64,000 nt of DNA from Candidatus Saccharimonadota bacterium (GTDB lineage: Bacteria; Patescibacteriota; Saccharimonadia; Saccharimonadales; Saccharimonadaceae): positions 1-64,000 of the forward strand of contig JAGCVL010000005.1 in the NCBI GenBank assembly GCA_017962365.1. Reading direction: 5' to 3'. Under the pieces are notes generated by a model. The model searched no databases and had not been told where the DNA came from. It saw only the letters and a list, made by a program, of their open reading frames with translations. A program made the translations under genes and the position numbers. The number at the start of each line of letters is the position of its first letter. Position 1 is the stretch's first letter. Below, one piece after another: positions 34,001 through 43,982 of this stretch.

Positions 34001-35313
34001 GTTATTTTGGCACCGACGGCATTAGGCAATCCGCCGACAAATTCACAAAAGAATTTATCAACTCAATTATCGCGGGCCTCGCCGACTATTCCGGCACCGA
34101 TAAAAAGGTTCTAATCGGTGGCGACACTCGTGAGTCGTCCGAATGGATCTTGCAGGACCTAGCCGAAGCTCTAGAATCCATCGGCTTTGAATATTCCTCA
34201 GTCGGTATACTTCCCACCCCCACTATCAATTATTGTTTTTATGAAATGGGATTTGATTTTGCTATCGACGTAACGGCTTCTCATAATCCCTACACCGACA
34301 ATGGTATTAAAATTTTCGAGAGAGGCACCGAATCCGGCATTAAACTCTCTAAGTCAGGCTGCGTCATGATTGATAATGCTATCGAAGAGCACAAAGTTAT
34401 CAATACTATTTCCGCCACAGACCGCACCAATCTTCACGATGAAGCAATCGAGATTTATAAAGAGCACCTCGTAGCTTATCTAGGCGAAGTAAATCTGTCA
34501 GGCCTCAATATCGGCCTAGACTGCGCCAACGGCGCCATGAGTGTCATCAACAAATCAGTTTTTGAATCGCTCGGCGCCAAAGTCTCACTAATTAATGCAA
34601 CTGCAAATTACAACCAAATCATTAATGCAGATTGTGGTTCCACCCATCCAGAGCAACTTAAATCCCTTGTCAAAGAAAATGGCCTAGATTTTGGCATTGC
34701 TTACGACGGCGATGGCGACAGATGTATCTTGATAAATAACAACGGACAGGAAATCGACGGCGACGGCATTATCGCCATCCTCGCAAATTTCTTAAAATTA
34801 GACAAGATTGTCACCACGGTCATGGCAAATCAAGGCCTCCTAAATTGGGCGACAAAAAATCACATCATCGCAGAAATCACACCAGTCGGAGACAGTAACG
34901 TAGCAGAGGCCATGCGTGCTCACAATATAAAAATTGGCGGTGAGCAATCCGGACATATCATTCTTCCAGGCGAACCTACCGGAGACGGCATGCTAACCAG
35001 CCTCATGATTGCAAAAGTTATTGTAGAATCCAAAAAACCTCTAACCGAACTCGCAAGTATTATTACCAAATTTCCTCAAATCATGGTCAATATGTCTGCC
35101 ACTCCCGAACAAAAAGAAAATTTAAAAACATCCGAAAACGCCAAAAAACTCTTACTAGAATATGACGAAAAATTAAAAGCTGTCGACGGCCGCCTTCTCG
35201 TCCGCCCATCCGGCACTGAACCCCTCATCCGCATCACAATGTGGGGAAACGACGAAGCTACTATCAATAGCTTAGCCAGTGAGCTAAAAAATAAAATGGA
35301 GAAAACCCTATGA
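33997..35313 (+). CDS. glmM: Phosphoglucosamine mutase (GlmM type)
   Basis: 438 residues. Phosphoserine loop TASHNPYTDNGIK with Ser95, metal loop DGDGDRC, sugar-specificity loop GEQSGH (typical for glucosamine rather than GEMSGH/GEESGH for other hexoses), and phosphate loop RPSGTEPLIRI. It makes glucosamine 1-phosphate for UDP-GlcNAc. glmS is at 39.6-41.5 kb, consistent with peptidoglycan and surface polysaccharide synthesis. Start overlaps the upstream gene, stop overlaps the downstream one. Confidence 0.9.
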   Translation: MSYFGTDGIRQSADKFTKEFINSIIAGLADYSGTDKKVLIGGDTRESSEWILQDLAEALESIGFEYSSVGILPTPTINYCFYEMGFDFAIDVTASHNPYTDNGIKIFERGTESGIKLSKSGCVMIDNAIEEHKVINTISATDRTNLHDEAIEIYKEHLVAYLGEVNLSGLNIGLDCANGAMSVINKSVFESLGAKVSLINATANYNQIINADCGSTHPEQLKSLVKENGLDFGIAYDGDGDRCILINNNGQEIDGDGIIAILANFLKLDKIVTTVMANQGLLNWATKNHIIAEITPVGDSNVAEAMRAHNIKIGGEQSGHIILPGEPTGDGMLTSLMIAKVIVESKKPLTELASIITKFPQIMVNMSATPEQKENLKTSENAKKLLLEYDEKLKAVDGRLLVRPSGTEPLIRITMWGNDEATINSLASELKNKMEKTL

Positions 35314-35750
35314 AAATTACAACTTTGGCAGAATATACACCAGAAATGGCCACCAGAGTCCGCGAACTTTTAATTCAGCTTTCGCGCAGTGGCAAAGACC
35401 GCGGCAAAATCCCCAAAGAATGGTTTGACAACCTTATCGCCTCTCCATATCATGACATGTTACTTGCCATCGATGACTCAGGCAAAATTCAGGGAATTGC
35501 TACGCTAAGCATCATCATGGGACCCATCGTTCGTCGCGTAGCTTATCTCGAAGATTTTGTCACCGATGAATCCGTCCGCGGCCAAGGCATCGGCACCGCA
35601 CTTTGGGATGCTATGCTCGTCTGGGCGAAATCCAAAAACTGCACCGAGTTAAATTTCACCTCCGGACAAGGACGCGAAGCTGCTTGGAAATTTTACTTAT
35701 CAAAAGGTGCGGAAATTTACGATACCAATTTCTTCCGCAAAACTATGTAA
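35310..35750 (+). CDS. GNAT-family N-acetyltransferase
   Basis: 146 residues, a complete GNAT fold. The acetyl-CoA pyrophosphate-binding motif A is VTDESVRGQGIGTALWDAML (Q/RxxGxG/A), and motif B follows with the C-terminal FTSGQGREAAWKFYLSKGAEIY. Position after glmM suggests acetylation of glucosamine 1-phosphate, the second GlmU activity, but this is only inference. The 3' end overlaps the convergent O-antigen-ligase-like gene by 34 bp. Confidence 0.85.
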   Translation: MKITTLAEYTPEMATRVRELLIQLSRSGKDRGKIPKEWFDNLIASPYHDMLLAIDDSGKIQGIATLSIIMGPIVRRVAYLEDFVTDESVRGQGIGTALWDAMLVWAKSKNCTELNFTSGQGREAAWKFYLSKGAEIYDTNFFRKTM

Positions 35751-37132
35751 AGTACCGCCGGCATCAAATAAATTTGCAAAGCATTTGCAAGCCCCGAAAA
35801 GAACAAAAGCGAAACCGCATAGACCACAAGAAGGGAAAAGAGCATCCCGCTCATTTGGCTTTTCATAAATTCACGTATCATCATTACAACCAGCCACACA
35901 AAACATATCACACCGACAAGACCAGTCTCCGCGAGCAGAGAAGCATACTCATTTTGTATGATTTCTTTTGGCGAACCAGTTAACCCCATATCATACATCG
36001 CCTGTCCAGCCCCACCGATCCCCACTCCAAAAAGCACAGTCCTAGCATCCTGCGTCCACACAGCTATCGCGTTCTTCGTTAACTCCATCCGAATCCCGGT
36101 TGACTCCTCCACATACCCATCAAACACCGCATCCGTCACATTTCCCTCCTCAAAGTTTTCCACAGGGTTTTCCACAACCTCGTCTTCGTCACTCCGCACA
36201 TCAATAATCCCAAGTGATAAATGATTCAAAACCTTCGCCACGCCAGTACCGTAAGTATCATTCGTTGGCCCAACCTGCGCCAAAATCCCTTGCAAATTCA
36301 AAGCAAACAAGAAAGAGAGAATCGTCATCCCCCACACCACACCAAGCCTTTTTACGATTTTCCCTTTTTCCTGCATCAGCAAAAACCCGCTCATAAACAT
36401 CATCCCCACCACAAACGCATAAATCGCCCCTCGCGAAAACGTCAGAAACAGCGTAGCTGCTATCACGAAGAAGCAAAGTAATAAGGATTTCCGTTCTGAG
36501 TTTTTACTATTATGCTTCCCTGTGATTATCAACCACACCGCTACTATCGCTGGCGCGAGGAGCAAATTCCCCATAAATTGTGGTTCAATCGCAAACCCAT
36601 TCGGATGCGGAAACCCAAACATTTGCGTCACGCATCCTCGGCACATCAACGTATAATCTCTCGGCACCCCAAGCGTATCCATCACGCATTGCGCCACACA
36701 CCACCCGCAAATCACAAGCGATGACGCAAAAAACATCTTCAAAAAAACATAATAAAAAACCCGTTCATCATAAAGATCTTCTTTCATTTTGAAAATTCCA
36801 TAAATCGCAAAAACAAGAAGCCACAAAATTCCGCACGTCATTACTCCCCTTACTACATTTTCCGACCATACTGTCGTTAATGTCACAAAAACCGGAAACA
36901 CCAGCCACAATCCCCCCCTCCTCACGTTACGAAGCACTTCACCAAAACGTTTCTTCATTATAATCCACACAGCAAAGCATCCATCAAACACTACAAGCCA
37001 AAGAATTGGCAACGAAAGTTCAAAATTCATCGTCTCGCTAGATCCAAGAGCAATCACTGGATAATACGAAAAAAACAGCACCGCCGGCAATATATAAATC
37101 AAAACCCTCACCGCCCTATTTAATATTTTCAT
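35717..37132 (-). CDS. O-antigen ligase (WaaL/Wzy_C)-like membrane protein
   Basis: 471 residues with about eleven TM helices. A large external loop near residues 280-370 precedes the Wzy_C signature area (FGVGIGGAGQAMYDMGLTGSPKEIIQNEYASLLAETGLVG), which has the H/N-x-x-L-x-x-x-x-E-x-G-like pattern. It probably ligates or polymerises a surface glycan. Start at 37132, inside the end of the glycosyltransferase gene, with AAGG six bases upstream; coupled translation. Confidence 0.82.
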   Translation of the reverse strand: MKILNRAVRVLIYILPAVLFFSYYPVIALGSSETMNFELSLPILWLVVFDGCFAVWIIMKKRFGEVLRNVRRGGLWLVFPVFVTLTTVWSENVVRGVMTCGILWLLVFAIYGIFKMKEDLYDERVFYYVFLKMFFASSLVICGWCVAQCVMDTLGVPRDYTLMCRGCVTQMFGFPHPNGFAIEPQFMGNLLLAPAIVAVWLIITGKHNSKNSERKSLLLCFFVIAATLFLTFSRGAIYAFVVGMMFMSGFLLMQEKGKIVKRLGVVWGMTILSFLFALNLQGILAQVGPTNDTYGTGVAKVLNHLSLGIIDVRSDEDEVVENPVENFEEGNVTDAVFDGYVEESTGIRMELTKNAIAVWTQDARTVLFGVGIGGAGQAMYDMGLTGSPKEIIQNEYASLLAETGLVGVICFVWLVVMMIREFMKSQMSGMLFSLLVVYAVSLLFFSGLANALQIYLMPAVLYIVLRKKLVS

Positions 37133-38207
37133 CCACCACCTTTCGCATTTCCATATCAAACCTATCTTCCGAAAAACCTTCCGCCGTCTTTGCTATTTTA
37201 TGTTTATCAAATTTCATTTTTTCAAATTTTAAAATCCCATCAGCAAGAGACTTAGCAGTCTGCCTGCTAAACAAAACTCCGTTCACGCCATCTATAACAT
37301 AATCCGTCGCCCCTCCCTCACCATAAGCCACCACTGGACATCCACACGCCAAAGCTTCCACCGGCGCAATCCCAAATGGCTCCAGGCTAGGGAACAGGTA
37401 CCCTTTTGCACTGCATAGATACTTCGCCAATTCATCTTTCCCTACCAGTGGCACAAATTTTATCAGTTCTGACCCTTCGGCCATTTTCACAAGCCTTCTA
37501 TGCTCTGGCCCTTCCCCCACTACCAATAATTTTCGTTTCAACTTCAAACATGCTTTTACTGCAAGATCCAATTTTTTCCAAGTCACCTGCCTAGAAGTCA
37601 CAATGTAGTATTTCCCGTCATCTTCAGAGCGACATTTAAAATCTTTTATCTCTACCGGCGGATGCACCACTACCGCTTCCCTTTTATAATATTTACCAAT
37701 TAACTCTTTTGCATATTCTGAAATCGTTACAAACTGGTCTACGCCTTGCGCCGCCTTAAAATCCGCCCGTCTCAGAGGCTTTACCAATGCCTTAAAGAAA
37801 AATCTCACCACTGGATTTAAAATCCCAAACCCAGGATCTTCCACATAGTCATCATACATCTGCCAATAATACTGCGTCGGCACATGACAATAAGAAATAT
37901 GCACCCCATCTGTCACTTTCACCGCTTTCGCTTCTGCACCAGTTACCGAAATCACCAAGTCGTATTCCGACAAATCAAGATGCGAAAACCACCTCTGCCT
38001 CAGCGGCCCAAGAATCCTCCGAAGTGACGTCGGAAAAATCTGCAGCCACCCAGTTCTTACATCGGCATCCTTAAACCAATCAATCCCCTTCTTTGAATAT
38101 TTTGAAGTATAAATCGGAGCCTTAGGATATAACTTGTGTATTGCAAATAATACTTTCTCTGCCCCACCAATATTCGTCAACCAATCACATACGATTGCAA
38201 CTTTCAT
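37116..38207 (-). CDS. Glycosyltransferase family 4 (mannosyltransferase-like)
   Basis: 363 residues, GT-B fold. N-terminal VAIVCDWLTNIGGAEKVLFAIHKLYP and the C-terminal donor-binding ..FPSLEPFGIAPVEALACGCPVVAYGEGGATDYV (E-x7-E motif) are typical of WbaZ/GT4 enzymes. It adds a sugar to a lipid-linked glycan at the cytoplasmic membrane face. Overlaps both neighbours (ATGA with the sugar-phosphate transferase upstream), so one operon. Confidence 0.9.
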   Translation of the reverse strand: MKVAIVCDWLTNIGGAEKVLFAIHKLYPKAPIYTSKYSKKGIDWFKDADVRTGWLQIFPTSLRRILGPLRQRWFSHLDLSEYDLVISVTGAEAKAVKVTDGVHISYCHVPTQYYWQMYDDYVEDPGFGILNPVVRFFFKALVKPLRRADFKAAQGVDQFVTISEYAKELIGKYYKREAVVVHPPVEIKDFKCRSEDDGKYYIVTSRQVTWKKLDLAVKACLKLKRKLLVVGEGPEHRRLVKMAEGSELIKFVPLVGKDELAKYLCSAKGYLFPSLEPFGIAPVEALACGCPVVAYGEGGATDYVIDGVNGVLFSRQTAKSLADGILKFEKMKFDKHKIAKTAEGFSEDRFDMEMRKVVDENIK

Positions 38208-39628
38208 CTTGCCCCGTCTCTTCTAATCACCATCCAAATCGTTTTGAAGAAAACTTGCGCGTCAAGCAAAAGCGACCAATTCATTACATAATAAATATCA
38301 AGTGCTCTTCGTTCTTCAAACGAAATATCTCGCCGCCCACTCACTTGAGCAAATCCGGTTAGTCCAGATTTTACCGACAGTATCAACGATCTATCACCAT
38401 ACTTATCAATTTCATTTTCCGGCAAAGCTCTCGGGCCAATCAAAGAAATATCACCTTTTAATACATTAAATAATTGTGGCAATTCATCAATCGAAGTTTT
38501 TCTTAGAAACTTTCCAAACTTAGTAATCCTAGGGTCATTCGGTATCGAATCTCCTTCTGAGCGATACTCCTTTATTAGTTCCGGCTTCCCCATTTTTATA
38601 AAAGCCTCTTCCGCCGTCATCCCACTCCACTCCGATTTCATCGAACGGAATTTATAACATCTAAATTTCTTATTATAACGCGTTACTCTCACACCAGCAT
38701 AAATCGGTGAATGGTGTATATCCGAGAGCTTCAAGATTAACCACACTATTGCCATTGGTATTGCCGCCACCACGAGCATACAAAACGAAAACACGATGTC
38801 AAATAGTCTTTTTACGACCGCCGCTCCACCAGTAAGTGGAGTTAGTCTCACTAGTACCGCAGGAGTATTCCCTACTAGCTCCATTTCTCCAAAGTGCGAC
38901 GAAAGCGCCGTCTCGCTCGGCACAAAATAATACATCATGTGTCTATCAATAGCTTTTCGAAATACCACATCTGTATCTTTTTCATCGGTCTGGAAAATCG
39001 CATCCAGCTTTTTTCGCTTCAATGCGAGTTCCAAAGACTCGACCTGTAGCCCCCTCAAATCTTCCGGTATGTATTTTTCTTTTGCTACAATTGCAGCTAT
39101 CCTATAACCCGACCCTGGATCCGTCGCAATATAATTCGCAAGATATTCCGTATTACGATGGTCGCCCACAATAATCACTCGCTTCGTACCATAATTTTTC
39201 TTAAAAATCTGCCGCGCAATAAACCGCACCAGTATTCGCTCAACTAATAGAAACACAAACGACAAAAGCACAGACATGCCCGCCACTGCTCGCACCGGGA
39301 AAACATCCTCATACGTAAAATATGCATACACAATAAGCGCACCCACACTAAGCACTGCCGCGAGCATTAGCCGCCAAATTTCCGACAATCTTGACTTGCC
39401 AAGAAATATTGACTTCTTATATAGCCCTAATGCTGCTAATATTACAACCAATATTGGTACTAGCCACACGATAGTAAGTGTAAATTCCATTAACTGCGAT
39501 TCAAATTCATACGGCCTAGGATCTACATGTACCCGTATAAAATATGCCGCGGCAAAAGATAGTACCAAAGCCAAAGCGTCGCCAACAATCAGAGCCGCCC
39601 TTAAAATAGAGTCAGATTTTTTCTTCAT
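38204..39628 (-). CDS. Undecaprenyl-phosphate sugar-1-phosphate transferase (WbaP/CpsE type)
   Basis: 474 residues. Four N-terminal TM helices, a Rossmann-like domain (KRVIIVGDHRNTEYLANYI), a fifth helix, then the catalytic bacterial sugar-transferase domain (KRLFDIVFSFCMLV, YKFRSMK, LRKTSIDELPQLFNVLKGDISLIGPRALP, VKSGLTGFAQVSGR). It starts glycan assembly by moving a sugar 1-phosphate to the lipid carrier. First gene of the glycan operon; TATAAT lies seven bases before its ATG. Confidence 0.93.
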   Translation of the reverse strand: MKKKSDSILRAALIVGDALALVLSFAAAYFIRVHVDPRPYEFESQLMEFTLTIVWLVPILVVILAALGLYKKSIFLGKSRLSEIWRLMLAAVLSVGALIVYAYFTYEDVFPVRAVAGMSVLLSFVFLLVERILVRFIARQIFKKNYGTKRVIIVGDHRNTEYLANYIATDPGSGYRIAAIVAKEKYIPEDLRGLQVESLELALKRKKLDAIFQTDEKDTDVVFRKAIDRHMMYYFVPSETALSSHFGEMELVGNTPAVLVRLTPLTGGAAVVKRLFDIVFSFCMLVVAAIPMAIVWLILKLSDIHHSPIYAGVRVTRYNKKFRCYKFRSMKSEWSGMTAEEAFIKMGKPELIKEYRSEGDSIPNDPRITKFGKFLRKTSIDELPQLFNVLKGDISLIGPRALPENEIDKYGDRSLILSVKSGLTGFAQVSGRRDISFEERRALDIYYVMNWSLLLDAQVFFKTIWMVIRRDGAR

Positions 39629-39648
39629 ATTATATATTATACAATATT

Positions 39649-41475
39649 TTACTCGACTGTAACAGACTTCGCCAAATTCCTCGGCTGGTCCACGTTATTG
39701 CCTTTTGCCAAAGTCATATAATATGCAAAGAGCTGCGCCACTAGATTCATTAGTATTGGAGCAAATAATTTACAATCACTAGAAATTTTGATTACTTTCT
39801 CAACCGGCAAATCAAACTTGCTAGTATTGGTTATCACGATCATATGCCCACCACGCGCCAACACTTCTTGTACATTTGATACTGCCTTATCATAAAGCTC
39901 ACCCTCTGGCACCAATGCAAATTCGAAAAATCTATCGTCAATTAATGCCAAAGGTCCGTGTTTCAATTCGCCAAAAGCGTACGCGTTCGCATCTACATAC
40001 GAAATCTCCTTCAATTTCAACGCACCTTCCATTGCTGTTGGATAAGCCGTATCGCGACCAAGATAAACCGCGTGCTCATACTTTGCATATTTTTTCGCGA
40101 CCGACTCCACTTCTTTTCTCACCGACTCAAGAGTAGTCCGAATCGCTTCCGGAAGTTTATCAATTTCCTCCACGTATGGTTTGAGTGTGCCAGGTCTCAC
40201 GCCCTTAGCTTGCGCGATCGTCAATCCAAACATCACCATTGCAATCACTTGCGAGGTAAATGCTTTTGTCGAAGCTACTGAAATTTCTGGACCCACATGT
40301 ACATACGTACCTCCATCCACTTCGCGTGCAATTGTTGAACCAATCGCATTCACAATACCAATCGTCTTGACGCCCTGCTTCTTAATCTCCCGAAGGCACG
40401 CCAGCGTATCAGCCGTCTCACCAGACTGCGACACTATAAGCGCTACCGAATCTTTCGGAATGTATGCATTCCGATACCGATATTCGCTCGCGATTACTGT
40501 CTCCACCGTAATCTCTGGCGTAAATTGCTCAATATAATATCCCGCGAGCAGGCCAGCGTGATACGCTGTACCACATCCCACAATCACGAGATGTTTAATC
40601 TTCCGAAGTTCTGTTTCAGAAAGGCCAGGACCGCCAAGATGCACGATTCCCTCTTTTACATTCACGCGACCGCGCAAAGTTTCCTTTAGAGACTCCGGCT
40701 GCTCCATAATCTCTTTTAGTAAGAAATGGTCATATCCGCCCTTTTGAATCGCCGCAAGGTTCGTCTCAATCTCTTCTACTTTTGCCGACACCGGCTCCGC
40801 ATTCAAAGTTTTAATTTCGATACTATTTTTTGTTAGCCGCGCAACTTCACCATCATTCAAATAAATCGCTCGCTTCGTATGTCCGACTAGCGCCGACGCA
40901 TCCGAGGCCAGCATCGTCTCGTCATGACCCACGCCAATCACTAATGGTGAGCCACTTCTCGCTACCACAATTTCATCAGGACTTTTTGTCGACACCGCTG
41001 CGATACCATAAGTCCCTTTTACCAGCTTCAAAGCTTGCACCACTGCATTCATTAGTGGATATTTACCGTCTTTGTAAAACGAATTCACAAGCGCCGCGAG
41101 AACCTCAGTATCGGTCTCGGATTTAAACTTATGTTCCTTTAGATGCTCTTTTAGCTCTTTATAGTTTTCGATAATCCCATTATGTACAAGATAAATCGGC
41201 CCAGCCTGATGCGGATGCGCATTTGCCTCACTCGGCTCACCATGTGTCGCCCATCTAGTATGACCAATCCCGATTTTATCTTCTCGTTTATTGGCTGCTA
41301 ATTTTTCTTCAAGATTCGCGATTTTCCCCTTTGCACGAAGTAATGTTGCTTTTCCTTTTTCATCCAATGTCACCACGCCAGCCGAATCATATCCCCGATA
41401 TTCTAATCGTTTGAGCCCAGATATACAAAAGTCCTGAGCCTGCTTTTCGCCCACATATCCTACTATTCCGCACAT
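39649..41475 (-). CDS. glmS: Glutamine-fructose-6-phosphate aminotransferase
   Basis: 608 residues, full length. The mature Cys1 nucleophile is in MCGIVGYVG; glutaminase domain with GHTRWATHGEPSEANAHPH; two SIS domains (VGCGTAYHAG, SQSGETADT, ASTKAFTSQV); C-terminal PRNLAKSVTVE with the isomerase Lys. It makes glucosamine 6-phosphate, feeding the GlmM at 34-35 kb. No glmS ribozyme is visible upstream. Confidence 0.98.
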   Translation of the reverse strand: MCGIVGYVGEKQAQDFCISGLKRLEYRGYDSAGVVTLDEKGKATLLRAKGKIANLEEKLAANKREDKIGIGHTRWATHGEPSEANAHPHQAGPIYLVHNGIIENYKELKEHLKEHKFKSETDTEVLAALVNSFYKDGKYPLMNAVVQALKLVKGTYGIAAVSTKSPDEIVVARSGSPLVIGVGHDETMLASDASALVGHTKRAIYLNDGEVARLTKNSIEIKTLNAEPVSAKVEEIETNLAAIQKGGYDHFLLKEIMEQPESLKETLRGRVNVKEGIVHLGGPGLSETELRKIKHLVIVGCGTAYHAGLLAGYYIEQFTPEITVETVIASEYRYRNAYIPKDSVALIVSQSGETADTLACLREIKKQGVKTIGIVNAIGSTIAREVDGGTYVHVGPEISVASTKAFTSQVIAMVMFGLTIAQAKGVRPGTLKPYVEEIDKLPEAIRTTLESVRKEVESVAKKYAKYEHAVYLGRDTAYPTAMEGALKLKEISYVDANAYAFGELKHGPLALIDDRFFEFALVPEGELYDKAVSNVQEVLARGGHMIVITNTSKFDLPVEKVIKISSDCKLFAPILMNLVAQLFAYYMTLAKGNNVDQPRNLAKSVTVE

Positions 41476-41523
41476 TTTAAATTTCCTCCGCTTATCTTTT
41501 TATTATATCACGAATTAAATTTG

Positions 41524-42021
41524 CTATTCTTCCTCTTCTTCCTTTTTCTTTTTTCTACTACCAAAAAGTTTACCAAGATGCATGGCGTACCCTACTTTTT
41601 GACTCACATCAATCGCATCACCTACTACCGGTATATCCCGCGCAGCATCATAAGCCTTCTGATGTACTGCGGCTCGCGTCGGCACAACTCTATGCACCGC
41701 GCTATCCACTACACCTTCTACCGCACCGCCGACTAAGCTACCGGCCACCATTTTGCCGACTTTACCTTTTGGCACGCCAGCACCAGATACTCCGACAACA
41801 GAGCCCGTCGCAATTTCAGTAAATAAATCCATATATTGCTGGTTCAAAGGACTTGCTGCAAACTTCGCTTCAAATTCATTTACGTCTTTACAAGTTGTGC
41901 CAAGCTCTTCAATTTTCACAAATAGTGCGTCAATCTTTTTCTGCATTTCCGCATTAATTTCGTACGCCGCAGAAAATGCATTCTTCCGCGCATCAATACT
42001 TTGTTTTATATATTCGTCCAT
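41524..42021 (-). CDS. Hypothetical protein with Gly-rich centre and charged tail
   Basis: 165 residues from ATG 42021. Residues 1-60 are helical (KQSIDARKNAFSAAYEINAEMQKKIDALF); a Gly/Val-rich middle (GKMVAGSLVGGAVEGVV) could insert into or touch a membrane; the end is KKKKEEEEE. No family recognised. Start lies one base after the stop of the LiaF-like gene, with GGAAAG inside that gene. Confidence 0.65.
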   Translation of the reverse strand: MDEYIKQSIDARKNAFSAAYEINAEMQKKIDALFVKIEELGTTCKDVNEFEAKFAASPLNQQYMDLFTEIATGSVVGVSGAGVPKGKVGKMVAGSLVGGAVEGVVDSAVHRVVPTRAAVHQKAYDAARDIPVVGDAIDVSQKVGYAMHLGKLFGSRKKKKEEEEE

Positions 42022-42022
42022 T

Positions 42023-42733
42023 TTATTTCTTTCCGACTTTATCATTAATCTCAATCCCGCCAAAGCCACCAGCTGCATCTATATAAATAGTATATTCGCC
42101 CTTGTCGGACTCACTTTTTCGCTCATCAGAAATCCCGCCAAAGATAAAACCAGATTTTACTTTAATTTGCACATTCTCCGGCACTTTGATATCAATTCCG
42201 CCAAATAGACAAAAAGCTTTTATCACGGTGTCCTTAGTAAACTTAGCCTTTCTAAGATCCAAATCAATGCCACCAAACACGGCTACGAGATTTGATCCAG
42301 AAAACGCCTCATCACTGTAAACTTTATCACTTCCCGAAAAGACCGCTATTTGCGAATCCATCGTTTTGTCATCTTTTAATTTGCGGATTTTCTTTTCGAC
42401 TTCTTTATCATTGTTACTGTGGATTAAACTCTTTACAATAATGGTAAGCCCGGCCACGATTAGAAATACTGCAAGAATCACTTTCCAGGCCACGTCATAC
42501 GAAAACACATTTTGCGCCGCAAGTAGCAAAATCACACCCGCCGCCAAAAATCCCAGAGACGCCAACTTCTCCTTTTCCGTGATCAGACTCACCGCACTCG
42601 GGATTATGATAAATAGCGTCCACCACCCATCAAAGAATATATCAAAATCAAATAACCCCAGCGCATTACCACCAAATATCACACCCAGTGCAATCACTGC
42701 TATCCCCCAAATAATCGGTCTAACTTTTTTCAT
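42023..42733 (-). CDS. LiaF-like cell-envelope stress membrane protein
   Basis: 236 residues: four short TM helices in the first ~100 residues (LiaI/LiaF-like TM region), then a polar linker and a beta-helical C-terminal domain with repeated FGGIDLDLRKAKF / FGGIDIKVPENV / FGGIEI turns, typical of LiaF/DUF2154. LiaF proteins restrain an envelope-stress two-component system in Firmicutes; none is seen here. Start follows AAGGAG by eight bases. Confidence 0.82.
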   Translation of the reverse strand: MKKVRPIIWGIAVIALGVIFGGNALGLFDFDIFFDGWWTLFIIIPSAVSLITEKEKLASLGFLAAGVILLLAAQNVFSYDVAWKVILAVFLIVAGLTIIVKSLIHSNNDKEVEKKIRKLKDDKTMDSQIAVFSGSDKVYSDEAFSGSNLVAVFGGIDLDLRKAKFTKDTVIKAFCLFGGIDIKVPENVQIKVKSGFIFGGISDERKSESDKGEYTIYIDAAGGFGGIEINDKVGKK

Positions 42734-42750
42734 ATTATCTCCTTAATATA

Positions 42751-43290
42751 TTAATAATTTTCCGCCTTTATCTCAAAGAAGCTCTGTGGATGACTGCAAA
42801 CTGGACAGACTTCTGGAGCCTCTTTACCAAAGTGAACATGCCCGCAGTTGCGGCAGAGCCAAACTCTGTCGCCATCTTTACTAAAGACCAAACCTTCTTT
42901 GACATTTTTGAGTAGCTTGCGATATCTCTCTTCGTGTTCTTTTTCAATGGCAGCGACAGCCCTAAACTTAGCTGCGAGTTCCATAAAGCCCTCTTCTTCA
43001 GCAGTCTTCGCAAACCCATCATACATATCGGTCCACTCATAATTTTCACCCTCAGCGGCAGCGAGCAGATTCTCTTCGGTTGAAGCAATTTCCCCACCGT
43101 TTAATTCTTTAAACCAAAGCTTAGCATGTTCCTTTTCGTTGTTTGCAGTTTCTTCAAAAATCGCAGCAATCTGTTCAAACCCATCTTTTCTAGCCTTGCT
43201 AGCAAAGAAAGAATATTTATTTCTCGCCTGAGATTCTCCTGCAAAAGCAACCATCAAATTTTGCTCAGTTTTAGAACCTTTTAATTTCAT
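42751..43290 (-). CDS. Rubrerythrin
   Basis: 179 residues. A four-helix diiron domain (ExxR near residue 19, [42 protein letters not shown]) then a C-terminal rubredoxin-like domain with [25 protein letters not shown] (CxxC...CxxC). It reduces hydrogen peroxide in anaerobes. Divergent from tspO and close to the thioredoxin/peroxidase operon, so part of an oxidative-stress cluster. AAGGAA lies ahead of the ATG. Confidence 0.95.
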   Translation of the reverse strand: MKLKGSKTEQNLMVAFAGESQARNKYSFFASKARKDGFEQIAAIFEETANNEKEHAKLWFKELNGGEIASTEENLLAAAEGENYEWTDMYDGFAKTAEEEGFMELAAKFRAVAAIEKEHEERYRKLLKNVKEGLVFSKDGDRVWLCRNCGHVHFGKEAPEVCPVCSHPQSFFEIKAENY

Positions 43291-43434
43291 ATCTCATTCC
43301 TTCCATATTTAAGCTATGATTTAATTATTATTGCTAATTAACAATACGTCAATAGCTTTATAAAATGTTTTAACAAATTATGCGAAGAACCAAAAAAATG
43401 ATACAATGAAATTAACATAAACGAGATTTAAATT

Positions 43435-43959
43435 ATGAAAAAAATTACCAAATTAAAAAAATCCGAAAACCTTACCGTCTGGAGCAAGGTCTGGCGTATT
43501 GCACTCTCCATCATTGTGCCTCTCGGTGGAGGTTCTATTATTTCCCTTTTTACCATGGATGCCATGAAAAAATTTGGCACGTTCAACCAGCCACCTCTCG
43601 CTCCTCCAGCCTGGCTTTTCCCCGTCGCCTGGACTACACTTTATATCCTAATGGGAGTCGCCAGCTATCTTATCTGGCTTCACTCATACAATAATCACAA
43701 GCTAGCAAAATATGGCAAAGTCGCGCTTATTATCTACGGCATTCAGCTCATCTTTAATTTTGCCTGGACCCCATTCTTTTTCTCGCTTGGCTGGTACTGG
43801 TTTGCCCTTTACTGGTTACTCGTTATGTGGGCACTCATCATTGCTCTTATGATCAAATCTTTCAAAATCTCTCGCGCCGCCTTTTTTATGCTTTTGCCAT
43901 ATATATTATGGTGCACTTTCGCCGCCTATCTTAACTGTGGTATTGCAATACTTAATTAG
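43435..43959 (+). CDS. TspO/MBR-family membrane protein
   Basis: 174 residues with five TM helices. The family motifs PPLAPPAWLFPVAWTTLYILMGVASYLIW and FAWTPFFFSLGWYWFALYWL are present. TspO proteins bind porphyrins and affect oxidative-stress responses. Here it has an extra hydrophobic N-terminal segment. Its TACAAT promoter lies 30 bases upstream; it converges on trxB. Confidence 0.9.
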   Translation: MKKITKLKKSENLTVWSKVWRIALSIIVPLGGGSIISLFTMDAMKKFGTFNQPPLAPPAWLFPVAWTTLYILMGVASYLIWLHSYNNHKLAKYGKVALIIYGIQLIFNFAWTPFFFSLGWYWFALYWLLVMWALIIALMIKSFKISRAAFFMLLPYILWCTFAAYLNCGIAILN

Positions 43960-43982
43960 ATACTCAACGACGATACGAGTAG

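Noticed and set aside
39649-41523. glmS ribozyme upstream of glmS
   Set aside because: Only about 50 bp lie between glmS and the next gene, too short for the ribozyme, and no matching core was seen.
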